Shown here: positions 44,936 through 53,921 of the stretch, in pieces
How the letters are laid out: each line of letters opens with the position of its first letter
How positions within the stretch are numbered: position 1 is the first letter of the stretch
Source of the DNA: Lewinellaceae bacterium
GTDB taxonomy: Bacteria > Bacteroidota > Bacteroidia > Chitinophagales > Saprospiraceae
DNA: 64,000 nt
Assembly (NCBI GenBank): GCA_020636135.1
Contig: JACJYK010000004.1
Coordinates: 66,266-130,265 of the forward strand
Direction of reading: 5' to 3'
The notes under the pieces: model-generated
What the model was told of the DNA's origin: nothing
The model's database searches: none
What the model saw: only the letters and a program-made list of their open reading frames with translations
Position numbers and translations under genes: made by a program

Positions 44936-44991
44936 AGTTTTGGTGTTGACGATTTGTATATAAGACGCACAAGGCGTCAAAAAGCTTGTTA

Positions 44992-45378
44992 TTAAAAACT
45001 TAAATCTTTGCGTTTGGGTTTTTTCCTCCTGAGGCTGTGTTCAACATAAAAGCGCTGCGAAGGGCCTGCCAGAGGAGGATGCAGCTTGGAGATACGGACG
45101 CGGGTCTTTTTTACCTCCGGGTATTTACGGTGCAGCAGTTCGGCGAGCTCCACACATACGGACTCCAGCAATTTCCTGGTGCGCTCCATGCGCCGGGCAC
45201 ACAGGTTGTAAACCTTTTCGTAATTGACGGTATGCCGGATACCATCTTCCCGACCGGCCTTGGTAAAATCAAGGTCGAGGTACACGTCGACCACAAAATA
45301 ATTTCCTTTCTTCCGCTCCTCTTTGTAGTACCCGTGGTAGGCATAAAACTGCATGCCTTCGATGGCAATGGTTCCCAT
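44992..45378 (-). CDS. folB: Dihydroneopterin aldolase FolB
   Basis: This 128-residue enzyme of folate synthesis cleaves dihydroneopterin to the hydroxymethyl-pterin and glycolaldehyde. The N-terminal 'IEGMQFYAYHGYYKEER' includes the conserved glutamate after HGYY, and 'TRVRISKLHPPLAG' carries the active-site lysine. FolB tunnels are homo-octamers in the cytoplasm. A basic tail (RRKKPKRKDLSF) extends the C-terminus slightly. Full length; it is the first gene of a transcript with DUF4197. Confident call. Confidence 0.96.
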   Translation of the reverse strand: MGTIAIEGMQFYAYHGYYKEERKKGNYFVVDVYLDLDFTKAGREDGIRHTVNYEKVYNLCARRMERTRKLLESVCVELAELLHRKYPEVKKTRVRISKLHPPLAGPSQRFYVEHSLRRKKPKRKDLSF

Positions 45379-45420
45379 ATGATGATGGCTTTATGAAGTG
45401 CAAATCTAATCGGATTAGCC

Positions 45421-45990
45421 TTCAATTCAACATTCAACACTCAACATTCAACATTTCACATCTGGTCTGCCGTGCCTTCAGCACTCCTTTCATTTATTAT
45501 CTTTTCCTGCGGATTGAAATCCGCAGCTATACCATCTTTCGAGCCTCCGGCTCTTTGCTCTTAATAACCTCAAATGGTATCTGGAACTTTTCAGAAGTTT
45601 CAATTCAACATTCAACCCTCAACATTCAACATTTCACATCTGGTCTGCCGTGCCTTCAGCACTCCTTTCATTATTATCTTTTCCTGCGGATTGAAATCCG
45701 CAGCTATACCATCTTTCGAGCCTCTGGCTCTTTGCTCTTAATAACCTCAAATGGTATCCACAACTTTTCAGAAGTTTCAGTTCAACATTCAACACTCAAC
45801 ATTCAACATTTCACATCTGGTCTGCCGTGCCTTCAGCACTCCTTTCATTTATTATCTTTTCCTGCGGATTGAAATCCGCAGCTATACCATCTTTCGAGCC
45901 TCTGGCTCTGTGCTCTTAATAACCTCAAATGGTATCCACAACTTTTCGGCTCTTTCAATTCAACATTCAACATTCAACATTCAACATTTC
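45421..45990. repeat. Tandem repeat, three full copies and one partial of a ~178-bp unit
   Basis: Copies begin at 45421, 45599, 45776 and 45954 (the last one truncated at about 45990). Each unit starts with a TTCAACA-rich stretch, then holds GCCTTCAGCAC, a 6-bp hairpin GCGGAT/ATCCGC with a TGAA loop (first at 45509-45524), and a 5-bp hairpin GAGCC/GGCTC. Copies are near-identical. The unit has no conserved coding frame; open frames through it are artefacts of repetition. A related diverged unit lies at the right edge of the window (63740-63920). Confidence 0.93.
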
Positions 45991-46010
45991 CCCCGCTTCT
46001 CCTACCTTTG
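45980..46010 (+). promoter_or_regulatory. Candidate promoter of the acyl-CoA dehydrogenase gene
   Basis: TACCTTTG (46003-46010) matches TAnnTTTG, with a TTC at 45980-45982 at about the usual -33 spacing. It lies at the end of the tandem repeat, so the last partial copy borders the promoter. The start codon is 22 bp downstream. Confidence 0.5.
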
Positions 46011-46031
46011 CCGGCAAAATAAGTCCAACAT

Positions 46032-47222
46032 ATGAAAAGCGCTAACCGAGTCGATAAATACCAGCATCACGATTACTACCTGATGGATGAGTTACTGGAA
46101 GAAGAGCACCTGCTGGCCAGGGCCGCGGTCCGGGATTGGGTCAAATCAGAAGTCACTCCGATTATTGAAGACTATGCCGATCGTGCCGAATGCCCTACCC
46201 ATCTGTTCAAAGGCCTGGCTGAAATCGGCGCCTTTGGACCCAGCCTGCCGGTTGAATATGGCGGCGGAGGCATGGATGAGATGGCTTATGGCGTGATTAT
46301 GCAGGAATTGGAACGAGGTGATTCCGGAATCCGCTCGATGGCATCTGTCCAGGGATCGCTGGTCATGTACCCGATCTACCGCTTTGGCAGTGAGGAACAA
46401 CGCAAGAAATACCTGCCCAAACTGGGTTCCGGCGACTTTATCGGTTGCTTTGGCCTGACCGAGCCGGATTACGGTTCCAATCCTGCCGGCATGGTTACCA
46501 ACATCAGGGATGATGGCGACGCCTACATCCTCAACGGCGCCAAAATGTGGATCACCAACTCACCGGTTGCCGATCTGGCAGTGGTCTGGGCCAAAGATGA
46601 AGAAGGTGTCGTTCGTGGTATGGTGGTTGAAGCGGGCAGCCCCGGCTTCTCCGCTCCGGAGATCCATGGCAAATGGTCGCTGCGGGCATCCATCACTGGC
46701 GAGTTGATCTTTGAAGACGTACGGGTACCAAAATCTCAGGTCTTCCCGGAGGTCCGGGGCATGAAAGGTCCATTGTCCTGCCTGTCAAAAGCGCGTTACG
46801 GCATCGCCTGGGGGGCCCTCGGAGCAGCACTGGACTGCTACGATTCCTCCTTACGGTACAGCCTGGAGCGCATCCAGTTTGACCGGCCCATCGGCCAGTT
46901 TCAATTGACCCAGAAAAAATTGGCCGAAATGATCACCGAGATCACCAAGGCTCAACTGCTGACCTGGCGGCTCGGCACCCTGGCCAATAAAGGCAAAGCC
47001 ACACCGGCCCAGATCTCGATGGCCAAGCGCAACAATGTGCATACCGCGCTGACAATTGCTAGGGAAGCCCGCCAGATCCACGGAGGCATGGGCATTACCA
47101 ATGAATATCCGGTGATGCGTCATATGATGAACCTGGAAACTGTGCTCACCTATGAGGGTACGCACGACATCCACCTGTTGATCACCGGGTATGATGTGAC
47201 GGGATTAAACGCATTTTCGTAA
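46032..47222 (+). CDS. gcdH: Glutaryl-CoA dehydrogenase-like acyl-CoA dehydrogenase
   Basis: This 396-residue flavoenzyme matches the acyl-CoA dehydrogenase family and is closest by eye to glutaryl-CoA dehydrogenase: 'GIRSMASVQGSLVMYPIYRFGSEEQ' includes the arginine and 'SVQ-x-SLVM' pattern of that group, then 'GCFGLTEPDYGSNP' (FAD-binding), 'LNGAKMWITNSP' and the catalytic base in TYEGTHD (Glu about 375). It would oxidise and decarboxylate glutaryl-CoA to crotonyl-CoA in lysine/tryptophan catabolism, passing electrons to ETF. Substrate specificity is inference; a strong terminator follows. Confidence 0.9.
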   Translation: MKSANRVDKYQHHDYYLMDELLEEEHLLARAAVRDWVKSEVTPIIEDYADRAECPTHLFKGLAEIGAFGPSLPVEYGGGGMDEMAYGVIMQELERGDSGIRSMASVQGSLVMYPIYRFGSEEQRKKYLPKLGSGDFIGCFGLTEPDYGSNPAGMVTNIRDDGDAYILNGAKMWITNSPVADLAVVWAKDEEGVVRGMVVEAGSPGFSAPEIHGKWSLRASITGELIFEDVRVPKSQVFPEVRGMKGPLSCLSKARYGIAWGALGAALDCYDSSLRYSLERIQFDRPIGQFQLTQKKLAEMITEITKAQLLTWRLGTLANKGKATPAQISMAKRNNVHTALTIAREARQIHGGMGITNEYPVMRHMMNLETVLTYEGTHDIHLLITGYDVTGLNAFS

Positions 47223-47264
47223 GATCGCAGGAAGGTCTCTCGCAGCGAGCAGGCAACACAAAAT

Positions 47265-47306
47265 AAAAAGGAGGCGCCGGATGAAAATTCAGCGCCTCCT
47301 TTTTTT
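47265..47306. terminator. Bidirectional terminator between gcdH and the barrel gene
   Basis: An inverted repeat AAAAGGAGGCGC/GCGCCTCCTTTT with a T-run on each side stands between convergent genes. It can end transcription from both directions. Confidence 0.9.
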
Positions 47307-47330
47307 GAGCTGTATAAGTATATCTTCTGG

Positions 47331-48155
47331 TCAGAACGGTACCAGGGAGATCCCAATAGTAAAGGGATATAATTTTGCACCGGCATCCTGTTTTTCATCA
47401 AACAAGGGTGACATATTCAGCGTCCCGTACAGGTTGATCGGACCGAAGCCAACCTGGCCACGCAGACCATACTGGTATTTATTCAGGTTGAAATCATCGC
47501 GGATCTTCTCTTTGCCGTAGACACCACTCTTCTGCTTCAGGTTCGAGTTAAGTCGGAGGCCGCCATAGACACCAGCGCTGATCCGGAAGGAGCGGTGGTG
47601 GTGATTGGGGTTGGTCTCGATATTCAGCATGACCGGGATGGTCAGATAGGTCATCTGCAACCGGTTTTTACGGTAAGAGACGCCCTCATCGTTATTGATC
47701 GTCAACTGGGGTTGATTCGGCACCAGGCTGACGGAATTGGCAAAAGCATAATCCTGGATATTGAACTCCATACCATGGAGCAGATTCAGGACACCACCAG
47801 CCAGGTTGATCCTTTGCTGGTAGAGGTGGATCTGCAGGTTGGTGCTTCTGCCGAGATCCTGATCAAAAGGATTGATTCCGTTATCCAGGTATAAGGGCAC
47901 GTCTTCTACGTAGGATCCCACACCGATATCAAGCAAGAACCACCGGGTTTTGATTGGGTCGTGACGGTATCTGCTGCGGTGATAAACCGTAGACTTGGAG
48001 TCTGAATTCATTGAATGGCTGTACACGGTATCAGCCTGATAATGGTCCGTACGGTAGCGGGGTGTATGTAACATCGAGTCCTGCTGAGCAACCGCTGCGG
48101 TGCACCCGGCCGTTAAGACCAACGAAGTCAGGGCGATTTTGAATGATAATTTCAT
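47331..48155 (-). CDS. Outer-membrane beta-barrel protein of a sigma/anti-sigma operon
   Basis: This 274-residue protein has a signal peptide (1-23, AAVAQ). A polar linker follows (TDHYQADTVYSHSMNSDSK), and then about eight amphipathic strands ('WFLLDIGVGSYVEDV', 'LTIPVMLNIETNP', 'FRISAGVYGGLRLNS', 'NKYQYGLRGQVGFGPINLYG') ending in TIGISLVPF with the C-terminal aromatic of barrel proteins. This is the PorT-like OMP_b-brl fold. It is 12 bp downstream of the anti-sigma-like gene and is probably the regulated output or a sensor partner. No specific ligand is evident. Confidence 0.8.
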   Translation of the reverse strand: MKLSFKIALTSLVLTAGCTAAVAQQDSMLHTPRYRTDHYQADTVYSHSMNSDSKSTVYHRSRYRHDPIKTRWFLLDIGVGSYVEDVPLYLDNGINPFDQDLGRSTNLQIHLYQQRINLAGGVLNLLHGMEFNIQDYAFANSVSLVPNQPQLTINNDEGVSYRKNRLQMTYLTIPVMLNIETNPNHHHRSFRISAGVYGGLRLNSNLKQKSGVYGKEKIRDDFNLNKYQYGLRGQVGFGPINLYGTLNMSPLFDEKQDAGAKLYPFTIGISLVPF

Positions 48156-48167
48156 GTTCAGGTTTTT

Positions 48168-49088
48168 TTAATCTTTGGAAAATAGTCCGGCAAAAGCTTC
48201 CGGGATGACCGATTCTCTGATGGAAAAGGATCCATCCTCGGTGTAGGCTTCCGGTCGTAACATACGTTTAAGAATATTGAGTCGATTGCGTTCCTCCGGC
48301 TGTGACACTTGTGCACTCAATGCTACAGCGGATTCGGCGATTGGATTTGTTTCTTCATCGTAGAGCAGTGTCACCACCGGGGCAGGCAAGGCGATGAATG
48401 CCATTTCCCGGGTAGCTGCTTCGGTCAGAGCTATGGCCTCATCGCTGGCGGGACTCGTTTCAAGTACTGCTACCTGATCATCCGCGCGGTCAGTGGCCAC
48501 CGGTTTATTAATATCGGTGGTAGCAGGAACTCCGGACGTAGCCGGTGCATGCCGGGCCACCTGAATGGTTGAGTTCCTGGATTTAGGCTCTGCAGCCGGT
48601 AATATCTGGTGTTTTCCTTCTTTACTTCTTTCAGCCTCTGAAGCTTCGCTGCTTCTGGTCAGTTCTTCAGGGCTCTGCTGCACTGCTGCCAACTGCTGGT
48701 TCGGATCCTGTGATACGATTGGATGATCGTTGTGTGATTCGCTGGCAGGCATGATCTTCTCTTCTCCGGCAGCCATAGGATGATTATCCGGCTGTGGTCG
48801 CCAGAACAGTCCAAAGACGATCAGCAGCGCGACGGATGCGGCGGCAGCCAGCCAGTAGATGGGTCTAATGCGACGGGTTACACCCTCCGGTTTCAGGAGT
48901 CTGCTCTTGTCAGGATGGCTGACAACCTTCAGAGCGGGAGCGGTAAACTGCTGTTGCCATTCCACTTCCTCCCGGATATCCGGATGAGCATTCAGAAAAG
49001 TTACCATTTCTTCGCGCAGGTCCGGAGACAGGGTGCCATCCAGGTAATCGATGGCATATTTTTCGTAATTAAGGCGATTGATGGTCAT
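48168..49088 (-). CDS. Putative anti-sigma factor, single membrane helix
   Basis: This 306-residue protein starts with a cytoplasmic region resembling anti-sigma N-termini ('NYEKYAIDYLDGTLSPDLREEMVTFLNAHPDIREEVEWQQ', about 7-45), has one membrane helix at about 77-94, and a long extracytoplasmic part of low complexity, rich in Ala/Ser/Thr/Glu. It overlaps the sigma gene by 4 bp (ATGA), the standard sigma/anti-sigma arrangement. No zinc motif (H-x(3)-C-x(2)-C) is seen. Role supported by context. Confidence 0.75.
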   Translation of the reverse strand: MTINRLNYEKYAIDYLDGTLSPDLREEMVTFLNAHPDIREEVEWQQQFTAPALKVVSHPDKSRLLKPEGVTRRIRPIYWLAAAASVALLIVFGLFWRPQPDNHPMAAGEEKIMPASESHNDHPIVSQDPNQQLAAVQQSPEELTRSSEASEAERSKEGKHQILPAAEPKSRNSTIQVARHAPATSGVPATTDINKPVATDRADDQVAVLETSPASDEAIALTEAATREMAFIALPAPVVTLLYDEETNPIAESAVALSAQVSQPEERNRLNILKRMLRPEAYTEDGSFSIRESVIPEAFAGLFSKD

Positions 49089-49573
49089 AATACGATCTTT
49101 TTTTCTTGCATAAATTCATGGATCTTTTTCCGCGCACGGAACAAATTCACTTTAACCTGGCTCAAGGTAAGTTCCAGTTGTTCCGCTATTTCTTCATAAG
49201 CATGTCCCTCATATTCTCTCAGTAAAAAAATGCTGCGTTGTACTTCCGGCAAATGGTGCAGACATTCCCGGGCGAAATCCATCGTTTCAAACACCTCATC
49301 CGGTTCATAGCCCGAATCCTGCTGGGTATGGTTTTCAAAAGATACAATGCGGTGATTTTTCCTCCAGTCGTCGATGGAAGCATTCCGGGCGCTCACATAC
49401 AGAAAAGCTTTCGCCTCCGGCATGCCAATCTGCTCCCGTTTCATCCATAGTTTTTCAAAACAATGCTGAACGATATCCTGGGCATCATCGATGTGACGGA
49501 AGCCCCGGTGCACGTACCGGTAAAGTGCATCGGCATAATGTTCCACACATTGATTGTATTCTTTGGCATTCAT
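49085..49573 (-). CDS. ECF-type RNA polymerase sigma factor
   Basis: This 162-residue protein has region 2 (about 10-75: 'ALYRYVHRGFRHIDDAQDIVQHCFEKLWMKR', with the 2.4-like 'AKAFLYVSARNASIDDWRK') and region 4 (about 105-155: 'LPEVQRSIFLLREYEGHAYEEIAEQLELTLSQVKVNLFRARKKI'). The length and pattern are those of ECF factors of Bacteroidota. It is first in a three-gene operon with the membrane anti-sigma-like protein and a beta-barrel. It probably governs an envelope response; targets cannot be told from the window. Confident family call. Confidence 0.96.
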   Translation of the reverse strand: MNAKEYNQCVEHYADALYRYVHRGFRHIDDAQDIVQHCFEKLWMKREQIGMPEAKAFLYVSARNASIDDWRKNHRIVSFENHTQQDSGYEPDEVFETMDFARECLHHLPEVQRSIFLLREYEGHAYEEIAEQLELTLSQVKVNLFRARKKIHEFMQEKKIVL

Positions 49574-49696
49574 ACACCCTAATTACGGATTAGCATTACG
49601 GAAAGTTACAGGCTACCTGATTAATGCTAAATTTTTATTCGCAGGAAATAGCTACATCGTTTTATCAACAATAGAAGATACCATTCGCGGGTAAGA

Positions 49697-50284
49697 TCAG
49701 CTCTTGATCGAGAGCTCCGTCTGGAAGTAAATTCCCCGGTAAAATAGCGGTATCATCAGGATCAGATCCGACAGGTGCGCCACCCACTCGATACGGGGAA
49801 TGCGTGACAAGGGGAAGGCTACTCCGGCAAGGCAAAGCAGGATGGCAATAATGATTGGCATTTTCTTTTTCAGGAGCAGGACTATCCCCACGATCAACAG
49901 ACTCAATGGAAAGAGCGGGCCCGTCCAGAACAGCAACAGATTAAAAACCATAGCATGGATGGAAGCCTGGTCAAGAAGAGCCTGCTGGGTAAGGTCAAAT
50001 GCTTCACTGATCACACCCCAAAAGGCAAAATTGATCCCACTGATACAACCAACCACCGCCAGAAAGTATCCCCACACCGAATAATGAGGTGTATCCTTCT
50101 CCAATAGTCCAAAAAGACTCTGAAGAGCATAGATCCAGCACACCAGGGATCCGATAAGGAGGGTTCCGCCGGTGAGACCATAGGCTCCGTTTTTCCAAAA
50201 AAAAGTGGAGGTAGCCATCAACAAGGGGGCTATAAAACAAGCTGCTCGCTGCAGTGATCTGGTTATGGTTGTTGCGTCTTTCAT
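49697..50284 (-). CDS. Multi-pass membrane protein of unknown function
   Basis: This 195-residue protein starts at the ATG at 50284 (MKDATTITRS) and has about six predicted membrane helices (for example 'AACFIAPLLMATSTFFW', 'GGTLLIGSLVCWIYALQSLFGL', 'LLLFWTGPLFPLSLLIVGIVLLL', 'IIIAILLCLAGVAFPLS'). No family motif is recognised. It is divergent from ftsK with about 200 bp between the starts. The reading frame could extend upstream to 50314. Confidence 0.75.
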   Translation of the reverse strand: MKDATTITRSLQRAACFIAPLLMATSTFFWKNGAYGLTGGTLLIGSLVCWIYALQSLFGLLEKDTPHYSVWGYFLAVVGCISGINFAFWGVISEAFDLTQQALLDQASIHAMVFNLLLFWTGPLFPLSLLIVGIVLLLKKKMPIIIAILLCLAGVAFPLSRIPRIEWVAHLSDLILMIPLFYRGIYFQTELSIKS

Positions 50285-50409
50285 TTTCCGGGTTTTGATT
50301 ACAGGATAGGACATCCCCAGTGAGTAGTAAGTTACATGCTACAACCAATCCAAAGTACCAGGGCGTCGATATTGCCGTTGAATTTCCAGAAAAAAATTTC
50401 ACATTACAT

Positions 50410-50439
50410 TTTTTCTTTATATGTATAATTCTATATTTG
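50410..50439 (+). promoter_or_regulatory. Candidate promoter of ftsK
   Basis: A perfect -7 box TATATTTG (50432-50439) with TTT at 50410-50412 at exactly 19 bp spacing. The preferred ftsK start (50488) is 48 bp downstream of the box, giving a short leader and supporting this start over the longer frame beginning at 50320. Confidence 0.5.
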
Positions 50440-50487
50440 CGTGAAGATGCATTAAAAATATTCTTAATATCTAACTGTTTCAATCCC

Positions 50488-52962
50488 ATGGCGTCCAAGA
50501 ACAAAAAGAAAAAACAGCCCATCACCAAAACCCAGAAAAAGGAGCGCTTCCGCAAGATTGGCGGTATTATGGTCCTTTTCTTTACCGTCTATCTGGCGCT
50601 GGCCCTGGTATCTTATGTTTTTAACTGGCACGCCGATCAGGATCAGGTCTTTCATTTTTCCTGGCAAACCCTGTGGGATAACAATCTGGTCATGCAAAAC
50701 TGGTGTGGACGTATGGGCGCCGTCCTTTCCAACTTTTTCATCTACTGGGGTTTTGGCATGTCCTCTTTCCTGTTGCTTCCCTTCCTGTACAAACTCGGCT
50801 GGTTCCTGCTACGCGGCAAGAAAGAACACAGCCTGACCTATCACTTTGCTTACCTGATGGGGCTGATGATCTATTTATCGGTCTTTTTTGAAGCTTTTTT
50901 CCTGAAAACTGCATTCCCCTGGGGCGGTACCATCGGCGAAGGACTGACCTACTGGGTCAGCAACTTCATCGGGGAGGTAGGATTGTATGCCTTGTTATTG
51001 CTTACCATCATCATCATCATCATCTGGTCCATCAATCCGAATTTCTCGGATGCCCAGATCCCCTGGCAGAAACTCTGGCCCTTCACCAAAACACCTGTCG
51101 CCGTAGGTGTGGGCGCCGTCACTGAAAATGTACCATTGAAACCTAGTTATTATACCAAGCCTGGCAGCAATCAAATCGAGCCGGAAGAAGACGAACAATC
51201 TGTTGCCCGCTTCAATAAATTTGGCCAGATGGAATTTGTTGTTCCGGACACTGCAGCATCAGCTGCCGGTGAAGAATCTCTGGACGATGACCTCGAATTT
51301 GAGATGATCGAACCCCAGGGTACCTCCCCGGCGCCGGAAGATCTGAACAATGACACCGAATTGGAGATTCAACACAGTGCCGAACATCTGCCCCTGCCCG
51401 TAGAAATGGATTCCCACCAGCATGGCGAACACATCGGACTGAACGTTCCGGTCGATCCGCAGGATGAGTTGCGCAATTATAAATTCCCTAGCCTGGAGCT
51501 CCTCGATGACTACAGCGAAGAGAAAGTGGAGATCGACCGCGCCGAACTGGAAGCCAACAAAGACCAGATTATCTCCACTTTGTTGAACTACAAGATTGAG
51601 ATCACCAAGATCCGCGCCACCATCGGGCCGACCGTGACCCTGTACGAGATTGTCCCGGCTCCGGGTGTACGTATTTCCAGGATCAAAAACCTGGAAGATG
51701 ACATCGCCCTGAGTCTCAGCGCCCTCGGCATCCGGATCATCGCGCCGATACCCGGCAAAGGAACCATCGGTATCGAAGTGCCGAATAAAAAGAAACAGGT
51801 CGTCAGTCTGCGCGAAGTGCTGGCATCGGACAAATACCACGACAACAAAATGGAATTACCCGTAGCACTGGGAAAAACCATTGCCAACGAAGTTTTTGTT
51901 GCCGACCTGGCTAAGATGCCCCACCTCCTGATTGCCGGAGCCACGGGTCAGGGTAAGTCAGTTGGTATCAACACCGTCCTGATGTCCCTGCTCTACAAAA
52001 AGCATCCCAGCGAAGTCAAACTGGTCCTGATCGACCCGAAAAAAGTGGAGCTGTTTCCGTACAGCAAGCTGAAAGAACATTACCTGGCCTTCCTCCCGGA
52101 TGCCAAGGAGGCGATCACTACCGAGACCAGCAAGGTGATCAACATCCTCAATTCTCTCTGCATCGAAATGGATACGCGCTATGACCTGCTGAAAAAAGGC
52201 CGTGCGCGTAATATCAAAGAATACAATGCTAAATACCGCCGGAGGGAACTCAACCCGGAAAACGGACATAAATTCCTTCCTTTTATCATCCTGGTGATCG
52301 ACGAGTTCGCCGACCTGATCATGACGGCTGGTAAGGAGATCGAATTACCCATCGGTCGTCTGGCCCAGCTGGCCCGTGCCGTAGGCATCCACCTGATCAT
52401 CGCCACCCAGCGTCCTTCGGTAAACATCATCACAGGTATCATCAAAGCCAACTTCCCGGCCCGTATCGGATTTAAGGTGACCAGCAAAATTGACAGCCGT
52501 ACCATCCTCGACCGCGGCGGCGCCGAACAACTCATCGGTCGCGGGGATATGTTGCTTAATGTCGGAGGCGATATGATCCGCCTGCAGTGCGCCTTTGTGG
52601 ATACTCCTGAGGTGGAACGCGTGCTCGACCACATCCACGACCAACCGGGATTTGCCGAACCATTTTACCTGCCCGAATACCAGCCGGAAAGCGAAGCCAT
52701 GATCGGAGAATCCGGATTGTCCTGGGATGAGCTGGATGACCAGTTTGAAGATGCTGCAAGACTCGTGGTGCAAAACCAACTGGGTTCCACCTCGATGATC
52801 CAGCGTCGGATGAAATTAGGTTACAACCGCGCCGGACGGATCATGGATCAGCTGGAGCAACTTAATATCGTAGGTGCTGCTGATGGTAGCAAGCCCCGTG
52901 AAGTACTGGTCTTCTCTGAAATGGAATTGGAACACTTATTGGATGAATTAAAGAAAAAGTAA
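50488..52962 (+). CDS. ftsK: DNA translocase FtsK
   Basis: This 824-residue protein has an N-terminal four-helix membrane domain (about 25-190), a linker of low-complexity acidic sequence (about 210-330) and the motor domain. Walker A is GATGQGKSV (residues about 484-492), Walker B lies in 'PFIILVIDEFADLI', and 'IIATQRPSVNIITGIIKANFP' matches the core. The gamma winged helix at the end includes 'AARLVVQNQLGSTSMIQRRMKLGYNRAGRIMDQLE'. FtsK pumps DNA through the septum and triggers XerCD resolution at dif. The start at 50488 (MASKNKKKKQ) fits the promoter and the usual basic N-terminus; the open frame further upstream (from 50320) is not protein-like. lolA follows 74 bp downstream. Confidence 0.97.
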   Translation: MASKNKKKKQPITKTQKKERFRKIGGIMVLFFTVYLALALVSYVFNWHADQDQVFHFSWQTLWDNNLVMQNWCGRMGAVLSNFFIYWGFGMSSFLLLPFLYKLGWFLLRGKKEHSLTYHFAYLMGLMIYLSVFFEAFFLKTAFPWGGTIGEGLTYWVSNFIGEVGLYALLLLTIIIIIIWSINPNFSDAQIPWQKLWPFTKTPVAVGVGAVTENVPLKPSYYTKPGSNQIEPEEDEQSVARFNKFGQMEFVVPDTAASAAGEESLDDDLEFEMIEPQGTSPAPEDLNNDTELEIQHSAEHLPLPVEMDSHQHGEHIGLNVPVDPQDELRNYKFPSLELLDDYSEEKVEIDRAELEANKDQIISTLLNYKIEITKIRATIGPTVTLYEIVPAPGVRISRIKNLEDDIALSLSALGIRIIAPIPGKGTIGIEVPNKKKQVVSLREVLASDKYHDNKMELPVALGKTIANEVFVADLAKMPHLLIAGATGQGKSVGINTVLMSLLYKKHPSEVKLVLIDPKKVELFPYSKLKEHYLAFLPDAKEAITTETSKVINILNSLCIEMDTRYDLLKKGRARNIKEYNAKYRRRELNPENGHKFLPFIILVIDEFADLIMTAGKEIELPIGRLAQLARAVGIHLIIATQRPSVNIITGIIKANFPARIGFKVTSKIDSRTILDRGGAEQLIGRGDMLLNVGGDMIRLQCAFVDTPEVERVLDHIHDQPGFAEPFYLPEYQPESEAMIGESGLSWDELDDQFEDAARLVVQNQLGSTSMIQRRMKLGYNRAGRIMDQLEQLNIVGAADGSKPREVLVFSEMELEHLLDELKKK

Positions 52963-53035
52963 GGGCTTAACCCTACTTTAACGCTTCCATCAAACTAATG
53001 GCGGTTTGCCATCGTTCTTGGTATAAATGCTTTTC

Positions 53036-53716
53036 ATGAAGGTTCGTGGTTGTATTCCGATGTTGATGTTCCTCCTGTCAGGCAGCTTGGCTTGGACGCA
53101 GACCCCACGGAGTGCGGATCTGGAAGTATCCGATTCCAGGGCAGTCAACCTGCTGCAAATGACCAAAGAGAAAATGGACAACTGGACGGATGTCACGGTG
53201 GACTTCGTGATGACAACCACGATGCCCGATCAAACCCAAAGCAAACAAACCGGCAAACTCTACCAGCAGGGAGCCAAATACCGGCTGGAACTCCCCGACC
53301 GTACCCTGGTCTGTGATGGTAAATCCATGTGGAGTTTCCTCCGCGATGCCAATGAGATCCAGATCCAGGATGCCGCGGATGTACAGGATGAAGGTTATGC
53401 CACTCCATTGGACTGGTTGAAGATCTATAACGACCAGAGCTACTTTTTTGCATTGGTGGACCAGGTAAAAGACCACGGTCAGACCCTTGACCTGATCGAG
53501 TTCAAGTCCAAGATTCGCGACGAGGAAGTCTCCAAGGCACGACTAAGCCTGGACCCGCAAAGCATACCCCGGGCACTGGAATTATTTTATCGCGATGGGG
53601 TCCGGATGTCCCTGCAACTGACCACGCTCAAACCCAATCAACAGATCGCAGCCAATTTGTTCCAGATGGATGTCAACAAATATCCGGGGGCACATGTCGA
53701 AGACCTGCGGTTCTAA
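53036..53716 (+). CDS. lolA: Outer-membrane lipoprotein carrier protein LolA
   Basis: This protein has 226 residues from the ATG at 53036 (signal peptide MKVRGCIPMLMFLLSGSLAW), though the ATG at 53027 is possible. It has the LolA fold: an early 'NLLQMTKEKMDNWTDVTVDF' helix-strand, 'MTTTMPDQTQSKQTGKLYQQGAKYRLEL' strands, 'DGKSMWSFLRDANEIQIQD', and 'PRALELFYRDGVRMSLQLTTLKPNQQIAANLF'. LolA shuttles lipoproteins across the periplasm from LolCDE to the outer membrane. The ftsK-lolA order is a common Bacteroidota arrangement, supporting the call. Confidence 0.93.
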   Translation: MKVRGCIPMLMFLLSGSLAWTQTPRSADLEVSDSRAVNLLQMTKEKMDNWTDVTVDFVMTTTMPDQTQSKQTGKLYQQGAKYRLELPDRTLVCDGKSMWSFLRDANEIQIQDAADVQDEGYATPLDWLKIYNDQSYFFALVDQVKDHGQTLDLIEFKSKIRDEEVSKARLSLDPQSIPRALELFYRDGVRMSLQLTTLKPNQQIAANLFQMDVNKYPGAHVEDLRF

Positions 53717-53921
53717 AACTGCCAGACCAGCATCATTTTTTGGTGATTTTTAACTGCCTTTCTTGCGGAAATACACCAATCTGTGCCTTCGCCAGAAACA
53801 ATGATCCGGAACAGTCAATCGAGTCATTTCTATCCAATGAAATGAAATTGAAGATCATTCATGTATCTTAGTCTTCCCTCACTCCTGATGGAATGCCATT
53901 TGCATTGAGACTAAAGACGCT

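Noticed and set aside
45421..45990. CRISPR array
   Set aside because: The copies are contiguous units of about 178 bp without unique spacers of 30-40 bp, and no cas genes are near.
45393..46035. Open frames through the tandem repeats
   Set aside because: The same peptide recurs because the DNA repeats; the periods (178, 177, 178) are not all multiples of three, so the reading frame is not kept.
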